The notes under the pieces were generated by a model. It was given only the letters and a program-made list of their open reading frames with translations. It was not told where the DNA came from and made no database searches. Of a stretch of DNA of 43,282 bases, positions 1 through 8,088 are shown one piece after another (position 1 is the first letter of the stretch; each line of letters starts with the position of its first letter). The DNA comes from RGIG6353 sp045594565 (GTDB taxonomy: Bacteria; Bacillota; Clostridia; Oscillospirales; SIG627): NCBI GenBank assembly GCA_045594565.1, contig JAZNYT010000015.1, positions 1 through 43,282 on the forward strand. The letters run 5' to 3'. The translations under genes were made by a program, and so were the position numbers.

Positions 1-41
1 AAAAGGATAAAAACAATCCGGTGAATTGTATTTATCCTTTT
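1..41. repeat. Hairpin repeat, GGATA family (copy 1)
   Basis: Perfect 11-bp arms at 1-11 (AAAAGGATAAA) and 31-41, extended inward by a 5-bp ACAAT/ATTGT stem. The 44 bases from position 1 match those at 14090 at about 37 positions, including the trailing GGT. It may be a terminator, or one copy of a small dispersed palindromic repeat; there is no long U run after it. Confidence 0.55.
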
Positions 42-152
42 GGTAACGAAAACAAGGAGAAATCAAGTAAAGCTGTGCTTTGTGCAGATTTCGACTTTGT
101 TTTCGGAAGGGCACATCATACCCACCCCCGCAACCAACGAAAACCTAGGTAA
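3..152 (+). other. Possible C-terminal fragment of an unidentified ORF
   Basis: The frame beginning at base 3 is open for 49 codons and ends at TAA 150-152, which lies in the first arm of the downstream terminator hairpin. The reading is lysine/asparagine-rich at first and ends in a basic HTHPRNQRKPR tail. I do not recognise the family. Its first codons overlap a hairpin (1-41), which argues against ordinary coding sequence. It could be the tail of a gene starting left of the window, or chance. Low confidence. Confidence 0.2.
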
Positions 153-175
153 GTAAGCTTACCTAGGTTTTTTTT
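141..175 (+). terminator. Intrinsic terminator upstream of the hsd operon
   Basis: Perfect 13-bp arms at 141-153 and 158-170 with a TAAG loop, running into eight T residues (168-175). This is a textbook rho-independent terminator for whatever is transcribed from the left, and it insulates the hsd operon. Confidence 0.85.
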
Positions 176-182
176 GCCCTCA

Positions 183-249
183 AACCGACAACACTTATTA
201 GCATCTATTCGGAAGCATTTGTAATTTTCTTGCCGGTTTCTTGTCGGTT
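183..249. repeat. Short inverted repeat left of the hsd promoter
   Basis: AACCGACAA at 183-191 and its exact complement TTGTCGGTT at 241-249, with a near-copy TTGCCGGTT at 230-238. No gene is recognisable in 176-300. The arrangement resembles a small recombination or protein-binding site, but nothing here proves that. Confidence 0.3.
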
Positions 250-301
250 GCGACGGTAGCGACGAAAATACGACAAATTCATGTAAAACTACTTCAAAAA
301 A

Positions 302-330
302 TTGACTTTTTGATATTTTGGTAGTATAAT
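302..330 (+). promoter_or_regulatory. Sigma-A promoter of the hsd operon
   Basis: -35 TTGACT (302-307), 17-bp spacer, -10 TATAAT (325-330). It predicts a start near 337 and a leader of about 35 nt before hsdM. Confidence 0.8.
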
Positions 331-371
331 TTACTATGAGTAGGTATATATAAATATATTTTGGAGTGTAA

Positions 372-1943
372 ATGATGGCTAAAGTAGTTACTAAAAATGA
401 AACAACAATGGAAGAAGCACTTTGGAAATCTGCTGATAAACTTCGTGGTTCTGTTGAGCCTGCTGAGTATAAGCACGTTGTTCTGAGTCTTTTCTTCCTT
501 AAATTTGCGAGTGATAAATTTGAAGCTCAGAGAGCCGCTATCGCAGAAAAGTACGGTGATAGATTTGTTGACAACGTTGCTTTTTATACGAAGGATAATG
601 TTTTCTTCCTTCCTGAAGAAAGCCGTTGGTCATATATAATTGAACATGCAAAGCAAGATGATATTGCATTGAAAATAGATACTGCTCTTTATAACATCGA
701 AAAGGCAAACCCCACCCTGAAGGGTGCGTTGCCTGACAACTATTATTCAAGATTACATATTGATACTGCAAAGCTCGCATCTTTGCTTGATGAAATCAAT
801 CGTATCAATACTGACGATGCAGAGAACGACATTATCGGTCGTGTGTATGAATATTTCCTGAGCAAGTTCGCTCTTGCAGAGGGTAAAGGCAAGGGAGAAT
901 TTTATACCCCTAAATGTATCGTAAACTTAATTGCGGAAATGCTTGAGCCGTATGATGGTGTACTTTATGACCCTTGCTGCGGTTCGGGCGGCATGTTTGT
1001 TCAGTCAATCAAGTTCGTAGAAGCTCATAGCGGAAACAAGAAAAAGGTTTCTATCTATGGTCAGGAATATACAAACACTACCTTCAAGCTTGCTAAAATG
1101 AATTTGGCTATTCGTGGAATTTCCGCAAATCTTGGCGAAATGGCAGCTAATACTTTCTCAAACGACCAACACAAAGACCTTAAAGCAGACTTCATTATGG
1201 CGAATCCTCCTTTCAATCAGAAGGAATGGAGAGCCGACAATGAGTTGATTGATGATCCTCGTTGGAATGGCTATGAAGTTCCGCCTACAAGTAATGCAAA
1301 CTACGGTTGGATTTTGAATATCGTTTCAAAGCTTTCACAAAACGGTGTTGCCGGTTTTCTCCTTGCCAACGGTGCTTTGTCCGATGACGGAACAGAGCTG
1401 AAGATTAGAGAGCAGCTAATTAGGAATAATCTCGTTGAAGCAATTATCATCCTGCCGAGAAGCCTTTTCTATACAACCGATATTAGCGTTACCCTTTGGA
1501 TTCTCAACAAGAATAAAAAGGCTCGTGTAGTTGAGCAAAACGGGCAACTCAAACGCTATCGCAATAGAGAGAAAGAAATTCTCTTTATGGATCTTCGTCA
1601 AATGGGTAGTCCCTATGAAAAGAAATATGTTGAGCTTACCGAAGATGACAGACAGAAGGTTGCTTCTGTTTATCATGCTTGGCAGCAAGAGGGTTATGAA
1701 AAAACATATCAGAACGTTCCTGAGTTCTGCTATTCTGCATCTTTTGAAGAAGTTGAGGAAAAAGGATTTACCCTTGTTCCGAGCAGATATATTGAATTTG
1801 TAAACAAGGACGAAAATATTGATTTTGATATAAAGATGAAAACTTTGCAGTCAGAATTAAAAGAATTACTGATAGCCGAAGAAAAATCAAAGGCAGATTT
1901 GCTTTCGGTATTCAAGGAGTTAGGATATGAAATCGAATTATGA
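372..1943 (+). CDS. hsdM: Type I restriction-modification DNA methyltransferase, M subunit
   Basis: HsdM transfers a methyl group from S-adenosylmethionine to adenine within a bipartite site; with S it forms the modification enzyme, and with S and R the restriction complex. The 523-residue protein has an N-terminal helical HsdM_N region (about residues 10-145), then the N6-adenine methyltransferase core. The SAM motif DPCCGSGG is at residues 200-207 and the catalytic NPPF motif at 278-281. Length is normal for the family. GGAG at 362-365 serves the ATG at 372; the ATG at 375 is an equally plausible start (522 aa). It is the first gene of the operon behind a near-consensus promoter, and its end overlaps hsdS by 17 bp, suggesting translational coupling. 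Confidence 0.95.
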   Translation: MMAKVVTKNETTMEEALWKSADKLRGSVEPAEYKHVVLSLFFLKFASDKFEAQRAAIAEKYGDRFVDNVAFYTKDNVFFLPEESRWSYIIEHAKQDDIALKIDTALYNIEKANPTLKGALPDNYYSRLHIDTAKLASLLDEINRINTDDAENDIIGRVYEYFLSKFALAEGKGKGEFYTPKCIVNLIAEMLEPYDGVLYDPCCGSGGMFVQSIKFVEAHSGNKKKVSIYGQEYTNTTFKLAKMNLAIRGISANLGEMAANTFSNDQHKDLKADFIMANPPFNQKEWRADNELIDDPRWNGYEVPPTSNANYGWILNIVSKLSQNGVAGFLLANGALSDDGTELKIREQLIRNNLVEAIIILPRSLFYTTDISVTLWILNKNKKARVVEQNGQLKRYRNREKEILFMDLRQMGSPYEKKYVELTEDDRQKVASVYHAWQQEGYEKTYQNVPEFCYSASFEEVEEKGFTLVPSRYIEFVNKDENIDFDIKMKTLQSELKELLIAEEKSKADLLSVFKELGYEIEL

Positions 1944-3111
1944 TACTTTAGGCAAACACATCCAACTTATTGACATCCGCAATAAAGACCTTATAACAGA
2001 ACAAGTATTAGGCATAAACATTGATAAATATTTTATGCCTTCCGTTGCAAACGTAATTGGAACAGATTTGAGCAAATACAAATTGATTCAAAAGGGCAAT
2101 TTCGCTTGTAACCCGATGCACGTTGGACGTGATGAACGACTTCCGATCGCTTTGTACGAAGAAGGTACTCCATCTATCGTATCTCCTGCATACTTTATGT
2201 TTGAGATCAAGGATAACAGCATTCTTGACAATGACTACTTAATGATGTGGTTTAGGAGACCCGAATTTGACCGTCTCTGCTGGCTACGCACGGATGGTAG
2301 TGTTCGTGGTGGAATAACATGGGATGATATATGTCGAATAGAACTTCCTGTTCCTTCGATTGAAGAACAGAGAAAAATAGTACAAGCATACAAGACGATT
2401 ACTGACAGAATTGAGCTAAAGAAGAAGATAAATGATAATTTATTTGCAACATTAAATACATATTTTACTGAAAAATTTGGTTCGCTTCTCCGTGAAGATA
2501 TGCGAAACGACACACGGTATGTCCAACTTAACAAATTCTTGAAAATCAAACACGGATATGCTTTTGACGGAGAATTTTTCTCTGATACATTTACATCAAG
2601 AGTTTTAGTTTCTCCAGGGAACTTCAAAATCGGTGGTGGTTTTCAGAATAACAAGCCGAAATATTATTCTGAAAATGCTGATTACAATTCTGATTTCGTT
2701 TTGACTGATGGAGCATTAGTAGTTACAATGACAGACCTTAGTAAAAATGGAGATACATTGGGGTATCCTGCTATAATTCCTAAAGACGACACTACAATTT
2801 TTCTCCATAATCAGCGAATAGGATTAGTCAATTTTATTACAACAGATTTACCAAAAGCATTTATATATTTTTTGATGTGCAGCACCGATTATCGAAACTA
2901 TGTTCTTGCAACTGCTTCAGGAACAACTGTAAGACATACTTCACCAGATAAAATATCTCAGTATGGTTTTTTGATGCCTGAAAATAACGATGATTTAATA
3001 TTCTTGGCTCGAATGTTTGAAGTATATATTGCACAATCAAATGAATTGAACCGTGAAATTAAAGTGTTGGATGAAATTAAATTTTTGTTACTTGACAAAT
3101 TGGTCAACTAA
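1927..3111 (+). CDS. hsdS: Type I restriction-modification specificity subunit S
   Basis: HsdS reads the two halves of the target sequence and bridges the M and R subunits. The 394 residues show the usual two-half layout. A first target-recognition domain (about 1-140) is followed by the conserved central helix, seen as SIEEQRKIVQAY then ITDRIELKKKINDNL. A second recognition domain (about 200-340) opens with a KHGYAFDGEFF segment, and a C-terminal helix ends in LLDKLVN. AAGGAG at 1914-1919 lies inside hsdM, 7 nt from the ATG. The second half looks more A+T-rich than hsdM, as expected for exchangeable recognition domains. No second hsdS copy or invertible half-gene is present in the window. 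The methylated sequence cannot be predicted. Confidence 0.92.
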   Translation: MKSNYDTLGKHIQLIDIRNKDLITEQVLGINIDKYFMPSVANVIGTDLSKYKLIQKGNFACNPMHVGRDERLPIALYEEGTPSIVSPAYFMFEIKDNSILDNDYLMMWFRRPEFDRLCWLRTDGSVRGGITWDDICRIELPVPSIEEQRKIVQAYKTITDRIELKKKINDNLFATLNTYFTEKFGSLLREDMRNDTRYVQLNKFLKIKHGYAFDGEFFSDTFTSRVLVSPGNFKIGGGFQNNKPKYYSENADYNSDFVLTDGALVVTMTDLSKNGDTLGYPAIIPKDDTTIFLHNQRIGLVNFITTDLPKAFIYFLMCSTDYRNYVLATASGTTVRHTSPDKISQYGFLMPENNDDLIFLARMFEVYIAQSNELNREIKVLDEIKFLLLDKLVN

Positions 3112-3143
3112 GCCACTAAATTATTAGTTACGAAAGGATAAGT

Positions 3144-4025
3144 ATGAATAATCCAACGATTGATGAGCACTATATCCCACAATATATAATCAAAAATTTT
3201 GCAAATAAACAAAATCGAGTATGTGTAGCAGACATTTATACTTCTCCATGCCGGCTTTTTTCGCCAACATCTGGAGCTATTCTTTTTCGAAAAAATCTAT
3301 ACGAAACAAAGAATATTGATGGTTCATTTTTTCAGCGAAATAGCATTGAACATCAATATCGAGATATTGAAGCAATATGTTCTTTGCATATTCCTAATAT
3401 TATTTCGCGTGTTGAACACGGACAAGCGTTATCGGAATTTGATGACTCCATTTTGTTTTTGGCTACAGTTCTTCAATTAGTAAGAACTCCACGGGTAAAA
3501 AAAATTCTTGAATCAAACAATGATGACTTAAAAGGAACTTCGGATGGAGATTTAGTATTTAATGCAATATATCGAATACTGATTAGTTCTGCACAAAGCG
3601 GATTCGACTATTTAGAAACGAATGATTTTTCTTTATCTCCGGAAGCTAAAGCAGAAATAATACAGAAAATGAACAATGAGAATAGTGCTCTTGATGTGGT
3701 TTTAAATTTTCTGATGAAAGAATGTTATACATATATTGTTCGAGCGGAAGAATCGATGTTTTTAATGGCAGATGAACCTGTATTAATACATAAGTTTCCG
3801 GATATTAAATACTTATATCCCATTAGTCCCAAATATGCGATTGCTTGTTCCGTATTTGAATCGGAAAGCAAACTACAAAATAAATTTTTTATGCCAATAT
3901 CCAAAGAAGGAGTCAGAAAAGTAAATTTACAAACGATAAAAAACGCTGAACGCTTTATAGTTTTTAATGAAGCGGTTCAAAAAGAAGCACTGGAACTAAT
4001 CAATTCTACTATCGAAAAGGAGTGA
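3144..4025 (+). CDS. DUF4238-family protein inside the hsd operon
   Basis: A 293-residue soluble protein with no signal peptide or membrane helix. Its start (HYIPQYIIKNFA, residues 9-20) is the typical opening of DUF4238 proteins, whose biochemical function is not established. A second segment around ADEPVLIHKFPD (about residues 211-222) also looks like the family's conserved core. The ATG follows AAAGGA by 7 nt, 32 bp after hsdS, and hsdR starts 6 bp after its stop, so it is almost certainly co-transcribed. It is visibly A+T-richer than hsdM and hsdR, which suggests it joined the operon separately. It may be an extra defence effector, an anti-restriction or control factor, or a passenger; the sequence does not decide. 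Confidence 0.75.
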   Translation: MNNPTIDEHYIPQYIIKNFANKQNRVCVADIYTSPCRLFSPTSGAILFRKNLYETKNIDGSFFQRNSIEHQYRDIEAICSLHIPNIISRVEHGQALSEFDDSILFLATVLQLVRTPRVKKILESNNDDLKGTSDGDLVFNAIYRILISSAQSGFDYLETNDFSLSPEAKAEIIQKMNNENSALDVVLNFLMKECYTYIVRAEESMFLMADEPVLIHKFPDIKYLYPISPKYAIACSVFESESKLQNKFFMPISKEGVRKVNLQTIKNAERFIVFNEAVQKEALELINSTIEKE

Positions 4026-4031
4026 AACATA

Positions 4032-7000
4032 ATGACAAATTTCAATGAACACGCTTTAGAAATGTCCATTATGGAGCTTTTTGAAGAAGAACAATACGAA
4101 TACATACGAGGCGATAAAATCCACAGAGAAAGAACAGAAATACTTCTTTGTGATGATTTAAAGCAGTATTTGTATAACAAATACAGTAAGGATGGTATCA
4201 CCGCAAGCGAGGTTGATAGCATTGTTTTGATGCTCAAAAATATTTCTGGCTCTATATACGAAGCAAATAAAGCTGTATATAAAATGATTTCGGACGGTTT
4301 TATCTTCAATCGTGAGGACAGAACTCAAAAAGACCTTTTTATTCAGCTTATTGACTTTGACACTCCTGAAAACAATATTTTTAAAGTAGTAAATCAGTTT
4401 GAAATAAAATACGGTACAGGTGAACACGACTGTCGTATTCCTGATGGTATTGTATTTATAAATGGTATTCCGGTTGTTGTGCTTGAATTTAAGAGTGCAG
4501 TTAAGGAAAACACCACAATAATGGATGCTTACAAGCAACTTACTGTCCGTTATCGCAGAGATATACCGGAGCTTTTCAAATACAACGCATTTATCGTTAT
4601 CAGTGACGGAGCAAACAACAAATACGGTTCATTCTTTAGTCCTTATGAGTTTTTCTATGCGTGGAGAAAAGTCAACGCCGAAGATAAAGAGCTTGACGGA
4701 ATCAGCTCCCTTACAACCATGATAAAGGGATTATTCAGAAAAGACCGTTTGCTTTCTGTAATAAAGGATTTTATTTACTTCCCTGATGATTCGGACAAGG
4801 AGTTAAAGGTTGTATGCCGTTATCCGCAGTTTTTTGCAGCAAATAAGCTGTTTGAAAACATTAAGGCACATCTTCGCCCAAGCGGTGATGGTAAAGGTGG
4901 CACATATTTTGGTGCTACAGGATGCGGAAAAAGTTATACAATGATGTTCTTAACCCGTAGATTGATGAAAAGCACTCATTTTTCAAGTCCAACTATTCTT
5001 ATCATTACTGACAGAACAGACCTTGACGACCAATTATCAAAACAATTTGTAGGCTCTAAAAAATATATTGGTGACGAAAACATTATCAGCATAGAATCAC
5101 GAGAGCAGTTAAAAACCTGTCTGCAAAATAACGAAAGCGGCGGTGTGTATTTAACCACCATTCAGAAGTTTACAGAGGATTTGAGTCTGCTCACTGACCG
5201 GGCAAATGTTATTTGTATTTCGGATGAAGCACACAGAAGTCAGATTAACCTTGACAGAAAAACAACCATTACAGATGACGGGGTAAAATACAGTTATGGT
5301 TTTGCAAAATATTTGCATGACTCACTTCCTAATGCCACTTATGTAGGCTTTACGGGAACACCCGTTGACGGTACTATTGAAGTGTTCGGTGGTGTTGTGG
5401 ATGCTTACACAATGACCGAAGCTGTACGTGACGGAATCACAGTTAATCTTGTTTATGACGGCAGAGCCGCAAAGGTAACACTCAATCAGGATAAGATAAG
5501 AGAAATTGAAGAATATTATGCCAAGTGCGAGCTTGAGGGTGCAAACGAATATCAGATAGAAGAAAGCAAAAAGGCTGTTGCAAATCTTGAAGTAATTATC
5601 GGAGATCCTGACAGACTCCGTGCTGTTGCGGAAGATTTTATAAATCACTATGAAACCCGTGTAGCAGAGGGTGCAACTGTCGCAGGAAAGGCTATGTTTG
5701 TTTGTGCAAACAGAAACATAGCATACAGTTTGTATAAAATCATCGTTGAAATGCGACCTGAGTGGGCTGAAAAGAAGGTTTGTGATGATGGTGTTACTCT
5801 ATCAGAGAAAGACAAGAAAGAATTAAAGCCTATTGAAAAAATCAAAATGGTTATGACTCGTAACAAGGATGACGAAAAAGAGCTTTTCGATATACTTGGC
5901 ACAAAGGACGACCGAAAAGAGCTTGACCGTCAGTTTAAGAATATCAAGTCCAATTTCAAGATTGCGATTGTCGTTGATATGTGGCTGACCGGCTTTGACG
6001 TGCCTTCTCTTGATACAATATATATTGACAAGCCTATTCAGCAGCACACGCTCATCCAGACTATCTCTCGTGTAAATCGTGTATATGAGGGTAAGGACAA
6101 AGGCTTGATTGTCGATTACATCGGCATCAAGAAGAATATGAACCTTGCCTTGAAGAAGTACACCAACTTTGAGACCGAAGAATTTGAGGGTATTGAGCAA
6201 TCTATCACGATTGTCAAAGACCAGTTGGAAGTCCTCGGTCAGATGTTCCACAATTTTAATAGCAATGATTTCTTTAATGGTTCTCCGGTGGAACAACTTG
6301 CTTGTCTTAACAGAGCCGTTGAATATGTTCAGCTCACAGAAGAACTTGAAAGAAGATTTATGGCTGCCGTACAGAGAATGAAACAAGCATTCAATTTGTG
6401 CAGTTCAAGTGATAGCTTTACAGATGAAGATAAAGACTACATCGCATTTTATTGTGCTGTTCGCTCGATCTTGTTCAAGCTGACCAAGGGCGATGCTCCC
6501 GACACAGCTCAGATGAACGCAAGAGTTCGTGAACTGTTAGAGGGTGCAATCCAATCAGATGGTATTGAGGAACTGTTTGAAACAGGCAAGCATATCTCCG
6601 TTGATATTTTCAGCGATGAGTATATGGATAAAGTAAATGCCATTCAGCTGCCAAACACAAAAATTAAAATTCTGCAGAGACTACTTTCGCAGGCAATTGA
6701 AGAATACAAGAAAGTCAATCGTATCATGAGTTTAGAATTTGCAGAAAGAATGAAACGAGTTGTCGATGAATACAACAATCGCCGCAAGGACGAACCCTTT
6801 GCAAACGAAGTTCTTGACGATGTTGCAGAGCAACTTGCTCAACTCTTGGACGAACTCAAAAAAGAAAAGGACTCTTTCAAGGATATGGGAATTGATTATG
6901 AAGAAAAAGCCTTTTATGACATCCTCAGCATCGTTGCAAGAAAGTATGAGTTTGAATATCCTGATGACAAGATGATAGAACTTTCAAAACGTATCAAGCT

Positions 7001-7178
7001 TATTGTTGATGATAAGGCTCTATACACAGATTGGTCAACTCGTGATGATATTAAAGCGAACCTTCAGGTTGACCTTATTCTACTTCTTGATGAATTTGGC
7101 TATCCTCCCGTAACTATTGATGATGTTTATAAGGAAGTTTTGGAACAGGCAGAGAACTTCAAAAAGTATGCAAAATAA
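4032..7178 (+). CDS. hsdR: Type I restriction enzyme, R (motor and nuclease) subunit
   Basis: HsdR translocates DNA with ATP and cuts unmethylated DNA as part of the R2M2S complex. In 1048 residues the N-terminal nuclease shows the PD-(D/E)XK pattern, with D138 in PDGIVF and E152-F-K154 in LEFKSA. The superfamily 2 motor follows: Walker A GATGCGKS (294-301), DEAH (398-401), the GFTGTP motif, and a motif VI region QTISRVNRVYEGKDKG. A long helical C-terminal region that would dock on the M2S core completes it. No disruption is visible, so the system looks intact. The ribosome site AAGGAG (4018-4023) overlaps the stop of the upstream DUF4238 gene, indicating coupled translation. Confidence 0.95.
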   Translation: MTNFNEHALEMSIMELFEEEQYEYIRGDKIHRERTEILLCDDLKQYLYNKYSKDGITASEVDSIVLMLKNISGSIYEANKAVYKMISDGFIFNREDRTQKDLFIQLIDFDTPENNIFKVVNQFEIKYGTGEHDCRIPDGIVFINGIPVVVLEFKSAVKENTTIMDAYKQLTVRYRRDIPELFKYNAFIVISDGANNKYGSFFSPYEFFYAWRKVNAEDKELDGISSLTTMIKGLFRKDRLLSVIKDFIYFPDDSDKELKVVCRYPQFFAANKLFENIKAHLRPSGDGKGGTYFGATGCGKSYTMMFLTRRLMKSTHFSSPTILIITDRTDLDDQLSKQFVGSKKYIGDENIISIESREQLKTCLQNNESGGVYLTTIQKFTEDLSLLTDRANVICISDEAHRSQINLDRKTTITDDGVKYSYGFAKYLHDSLPNATYVGFTGTPVDGTIEVFGGVVDAYTMTEAVRDGITVNLVYDGRAAKVTLNQDKIREIEEYYAKCELEGANEYQIEESKKAVANLEVIIGDPDRLRAVAEDFINHYETRVAEGATVAGKAMFVCANRNIAYSLYKIIVEMRPEWAEKKVCDDGVTLSEKDKKELKPIEKIKMVMTRNKDDEKELFDILGTKDDRKELDRQFKNIKSNFKIAIVVDMWLTGFDVPSLDTIYIDKPIQQHTLIQTISRVNRVYEGKDKGLIVDYIGIKKNMNLALKKYTNFETEEFEGIEQSITIVKDQLEVLGQMFHNFNSNDFFNGSPVEQLACLNRAVEYVQLTEELERRFMAAVQRMKQAFNLCSSSDSFTDEDKDYIAFYCAVRSILFKLTKGDAPDTAQMNARVRELLEGAIQSDGIEELFETGKHISVDIFSDEYMDKVNAIQLPNTKIKILQRLLSQAIEEYKKVNRIMSLEFAERMKRVVDEYNNRRKDEPFANEVLDDVAEQLAQLLDELKKEKDSFKDMGIDYEEKAFYDILSIVARKYEFEYPDDKMIELSKRIKLIVDDKALYTDWSTRDDIKANLQVDLILLLDEFGYPPVTIDDVYKEVLEQAENFKKYAK

Positions 7179-7249
7179 ATGATTAGTTATCGCTTAAATA
7201 ATTATAAGTAATTAATTTTATATGAAACTAAACGAACAAATAATTACCA

Positions 7250-7295
7250 AAAGGAAACAATTGCCCCGCAGGAGCAATTGTTTCCTTTAATTTTA
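7250..7295 (+). terminator. Terminator after hsdR
   Basis: Perfect 15-bp arms at 7250-7264 and 7274-7288, 9-nt loop, then TTTAATTTT. It closes the hsd operon about 70 bp after the hsdR stop. Confidence 0.75.
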
Positions 7296-7317
7296 CCCTA
7301 AAATACTAACAAATAAT

Positions 7318-7419
7318 TAAATAGCCACAAAAGAAAAAGAGGTGAGAGTATGCAAGGAAGAAGTTGAATTTCATAAATATCCTCCGCCCAAAGCAGCTTT
7401 CGGTGAGTACTTGAAATAA
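7318..7419 (+). pseudogene. Possible short coding remnant
   Basis: Between hsdR and the kinase promoter one frame is open and codes for a short lysine/glutamate-rich then proline-containing peptide (EVEFHKYPPPKAAFGEYLK) ending at TAA 7417-7419. A possible GTG start is at 7342. I recognise no family. It may be the tail of a decayed gene left at the island boundary, or chance; the rest of 7296-7437 holds nothing I can support. Confidence 0.2.
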
Positions 7420-7437
7420 ATCTTAAAGCAATAATAG

Positions 7438-7466
7438 TTGAAAAATTTAATATTTTATGATATAAT
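7438..7466 (+). promoter_or_regulatory. Sigma-A promoter of the kinase/GH43 unit
   Basis: -35 TTGAAA (7438-7443), 17 bp, -10 TATAAT (7461-7466) preceded by TGA, an extended -10. The predicted start near 7472 gives a leader of about 95 nt, long enough for control. Confidence 0.8.
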
Positions 7467-7470
7467 CGGT

Positions 7471-7556
7471 CCGATAAATTAAGAATTTGTAGGTGTGGTT
7501 TAAAAATGAAAAAGAAAAGAAAAGCGAATTTTAACATACAAAATCCAATTTATCGG
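7471..7556 (+). promoter_or_regulatory. Structured leader with long-range stem over the kinase ribosome site
   Basis: CCGATAAATT at 7471-7480 is exactly complementary to AATTTATCGG at 7547-7556. The first copy would form the extreme 5' end of the transcript; the second abuts the weak kinase ribosome site GGTGAG (7555-7560). Pairing would be expected to hamper kinase translation. A small upstream ORF lies between the arms. Confidence 0.45.
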
Positions 7557-7559
7557 TGA
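7506..7559 (+). CDS. Candidate 17-codon leader peptide
   Basis: An ATG at 7506 preceded by AGGTG (7491-7495) opens a 17-codon frame reading MKKKRKANFNIQNPIYR, ending at TGA 7557-7559, just 6 nt before the kinase ATG. Its last codons cover the 3' arm of the leader stem, so translating it would melt the stem and expose the kinase ribosome site. The peptide is strongly basic at its start. It is short and could be chance, but its placement within a leader of this form is suggestive. Confidence 0.35.
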   Translation: MKKKRKANFNIQNPIYR

Positions 7560-7565
7560 GTTAGT

Positions 7566-8057
7566 ATGAAGAAAGTTATTGTAATCGGTTGCCCCGGAAG
7601 TGGTAAAAGTACATTTTCTAAATCATTGCATCAAGTCACAAATATTCCTCTGTTTCATTTGGACATGATATTTTGGAATGCAGACAAAACAACCGTTGAA
7701 AAATCGGTTTTTCTTGATAGATTATTAAAAATAATTCAAAAAGACGAATGGATAATTGACGGCAATTATGCTTCAACGATGGAATTAAGAATGCAAGCGT
7801 GTGATACTGTTATTTTTCTTGATTATCCACTTGATATTTGTCTTAACGGTGTCAAAGAAAGAAAAGGGAAAGCACGAAGCGATATACCGTGGATTGAGCC
7901 CAATGAAGATGATAGGGAATTTATTGAGTTTATAAAAAACTACAATTCACAAAGCAGACCAAATGTAATGGACCTTTTGGAAAAATATTCTCAAAAAGAT
8001 ATTTTTATATTTTCGACTCGCACACAGGCAGAAGAATTTTTAACTAAAATACAATGA
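7566..8057 (+). CDS. P-loop kinase of the adenylate kinase/FlaR-like type
   Basis: A 163-residue P-loop phosphotransferase. The Walker A loop GCPGSGKST is at residues 8-16. HLDMIFWNADKT (about 36-47) and DEWIIDGNY (about 60-68) are hallmarks of the small adenylate-kinase-like proteins often annotated as topology modulation protein FlaR; the arginine-bearing lid-like segment is short. The substrate of this subgroup is not firmly known, so a small-molecule kinase role is the safest statement. It is the first gene behind a strong promoter and an unusual leader, and GH43 follows after 31 bp, so the two may be co-transcribed, although no functional link is obvious. Confidence 0.75.
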   Translation: MKKVIVIGCPGSGKSTFSKSLHQVTNIPLFHLDMIFWNADKTTVEKSVFLDRLLKIIQKDEWIIDGNYASTMELRMQACDTVIFLDYPLDICLNGVKERKGKARSDIPWIEPNEDDREFIEFIKNYNSQSRPNVMDLLEKYSQKDIFIFSTRTQAEEFLTKIQ

Positions 8058-8088
8058 TAAATTTTAATACACAAAAGGAAGCAAGCTT

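Noticed and set aside
84..140. 3' end of a tRNA or tmRNA (GCAACCA-like string) left of the terminator
   Set aside because: No acceptor-stem partner or cloverleaf arms could be found upstream.
1927..3111. Phase-variable hsdS by inversion with a silent partner
   Set aside because: No second hsdS, no recombinase and no long inverted repeat within hsdS is present in the window.
5823..6386. Long minus-strand open frame within hsdR
   Set aside because: It lies opposite the conserved motor domain of hsdR and reads as a shadow frame.
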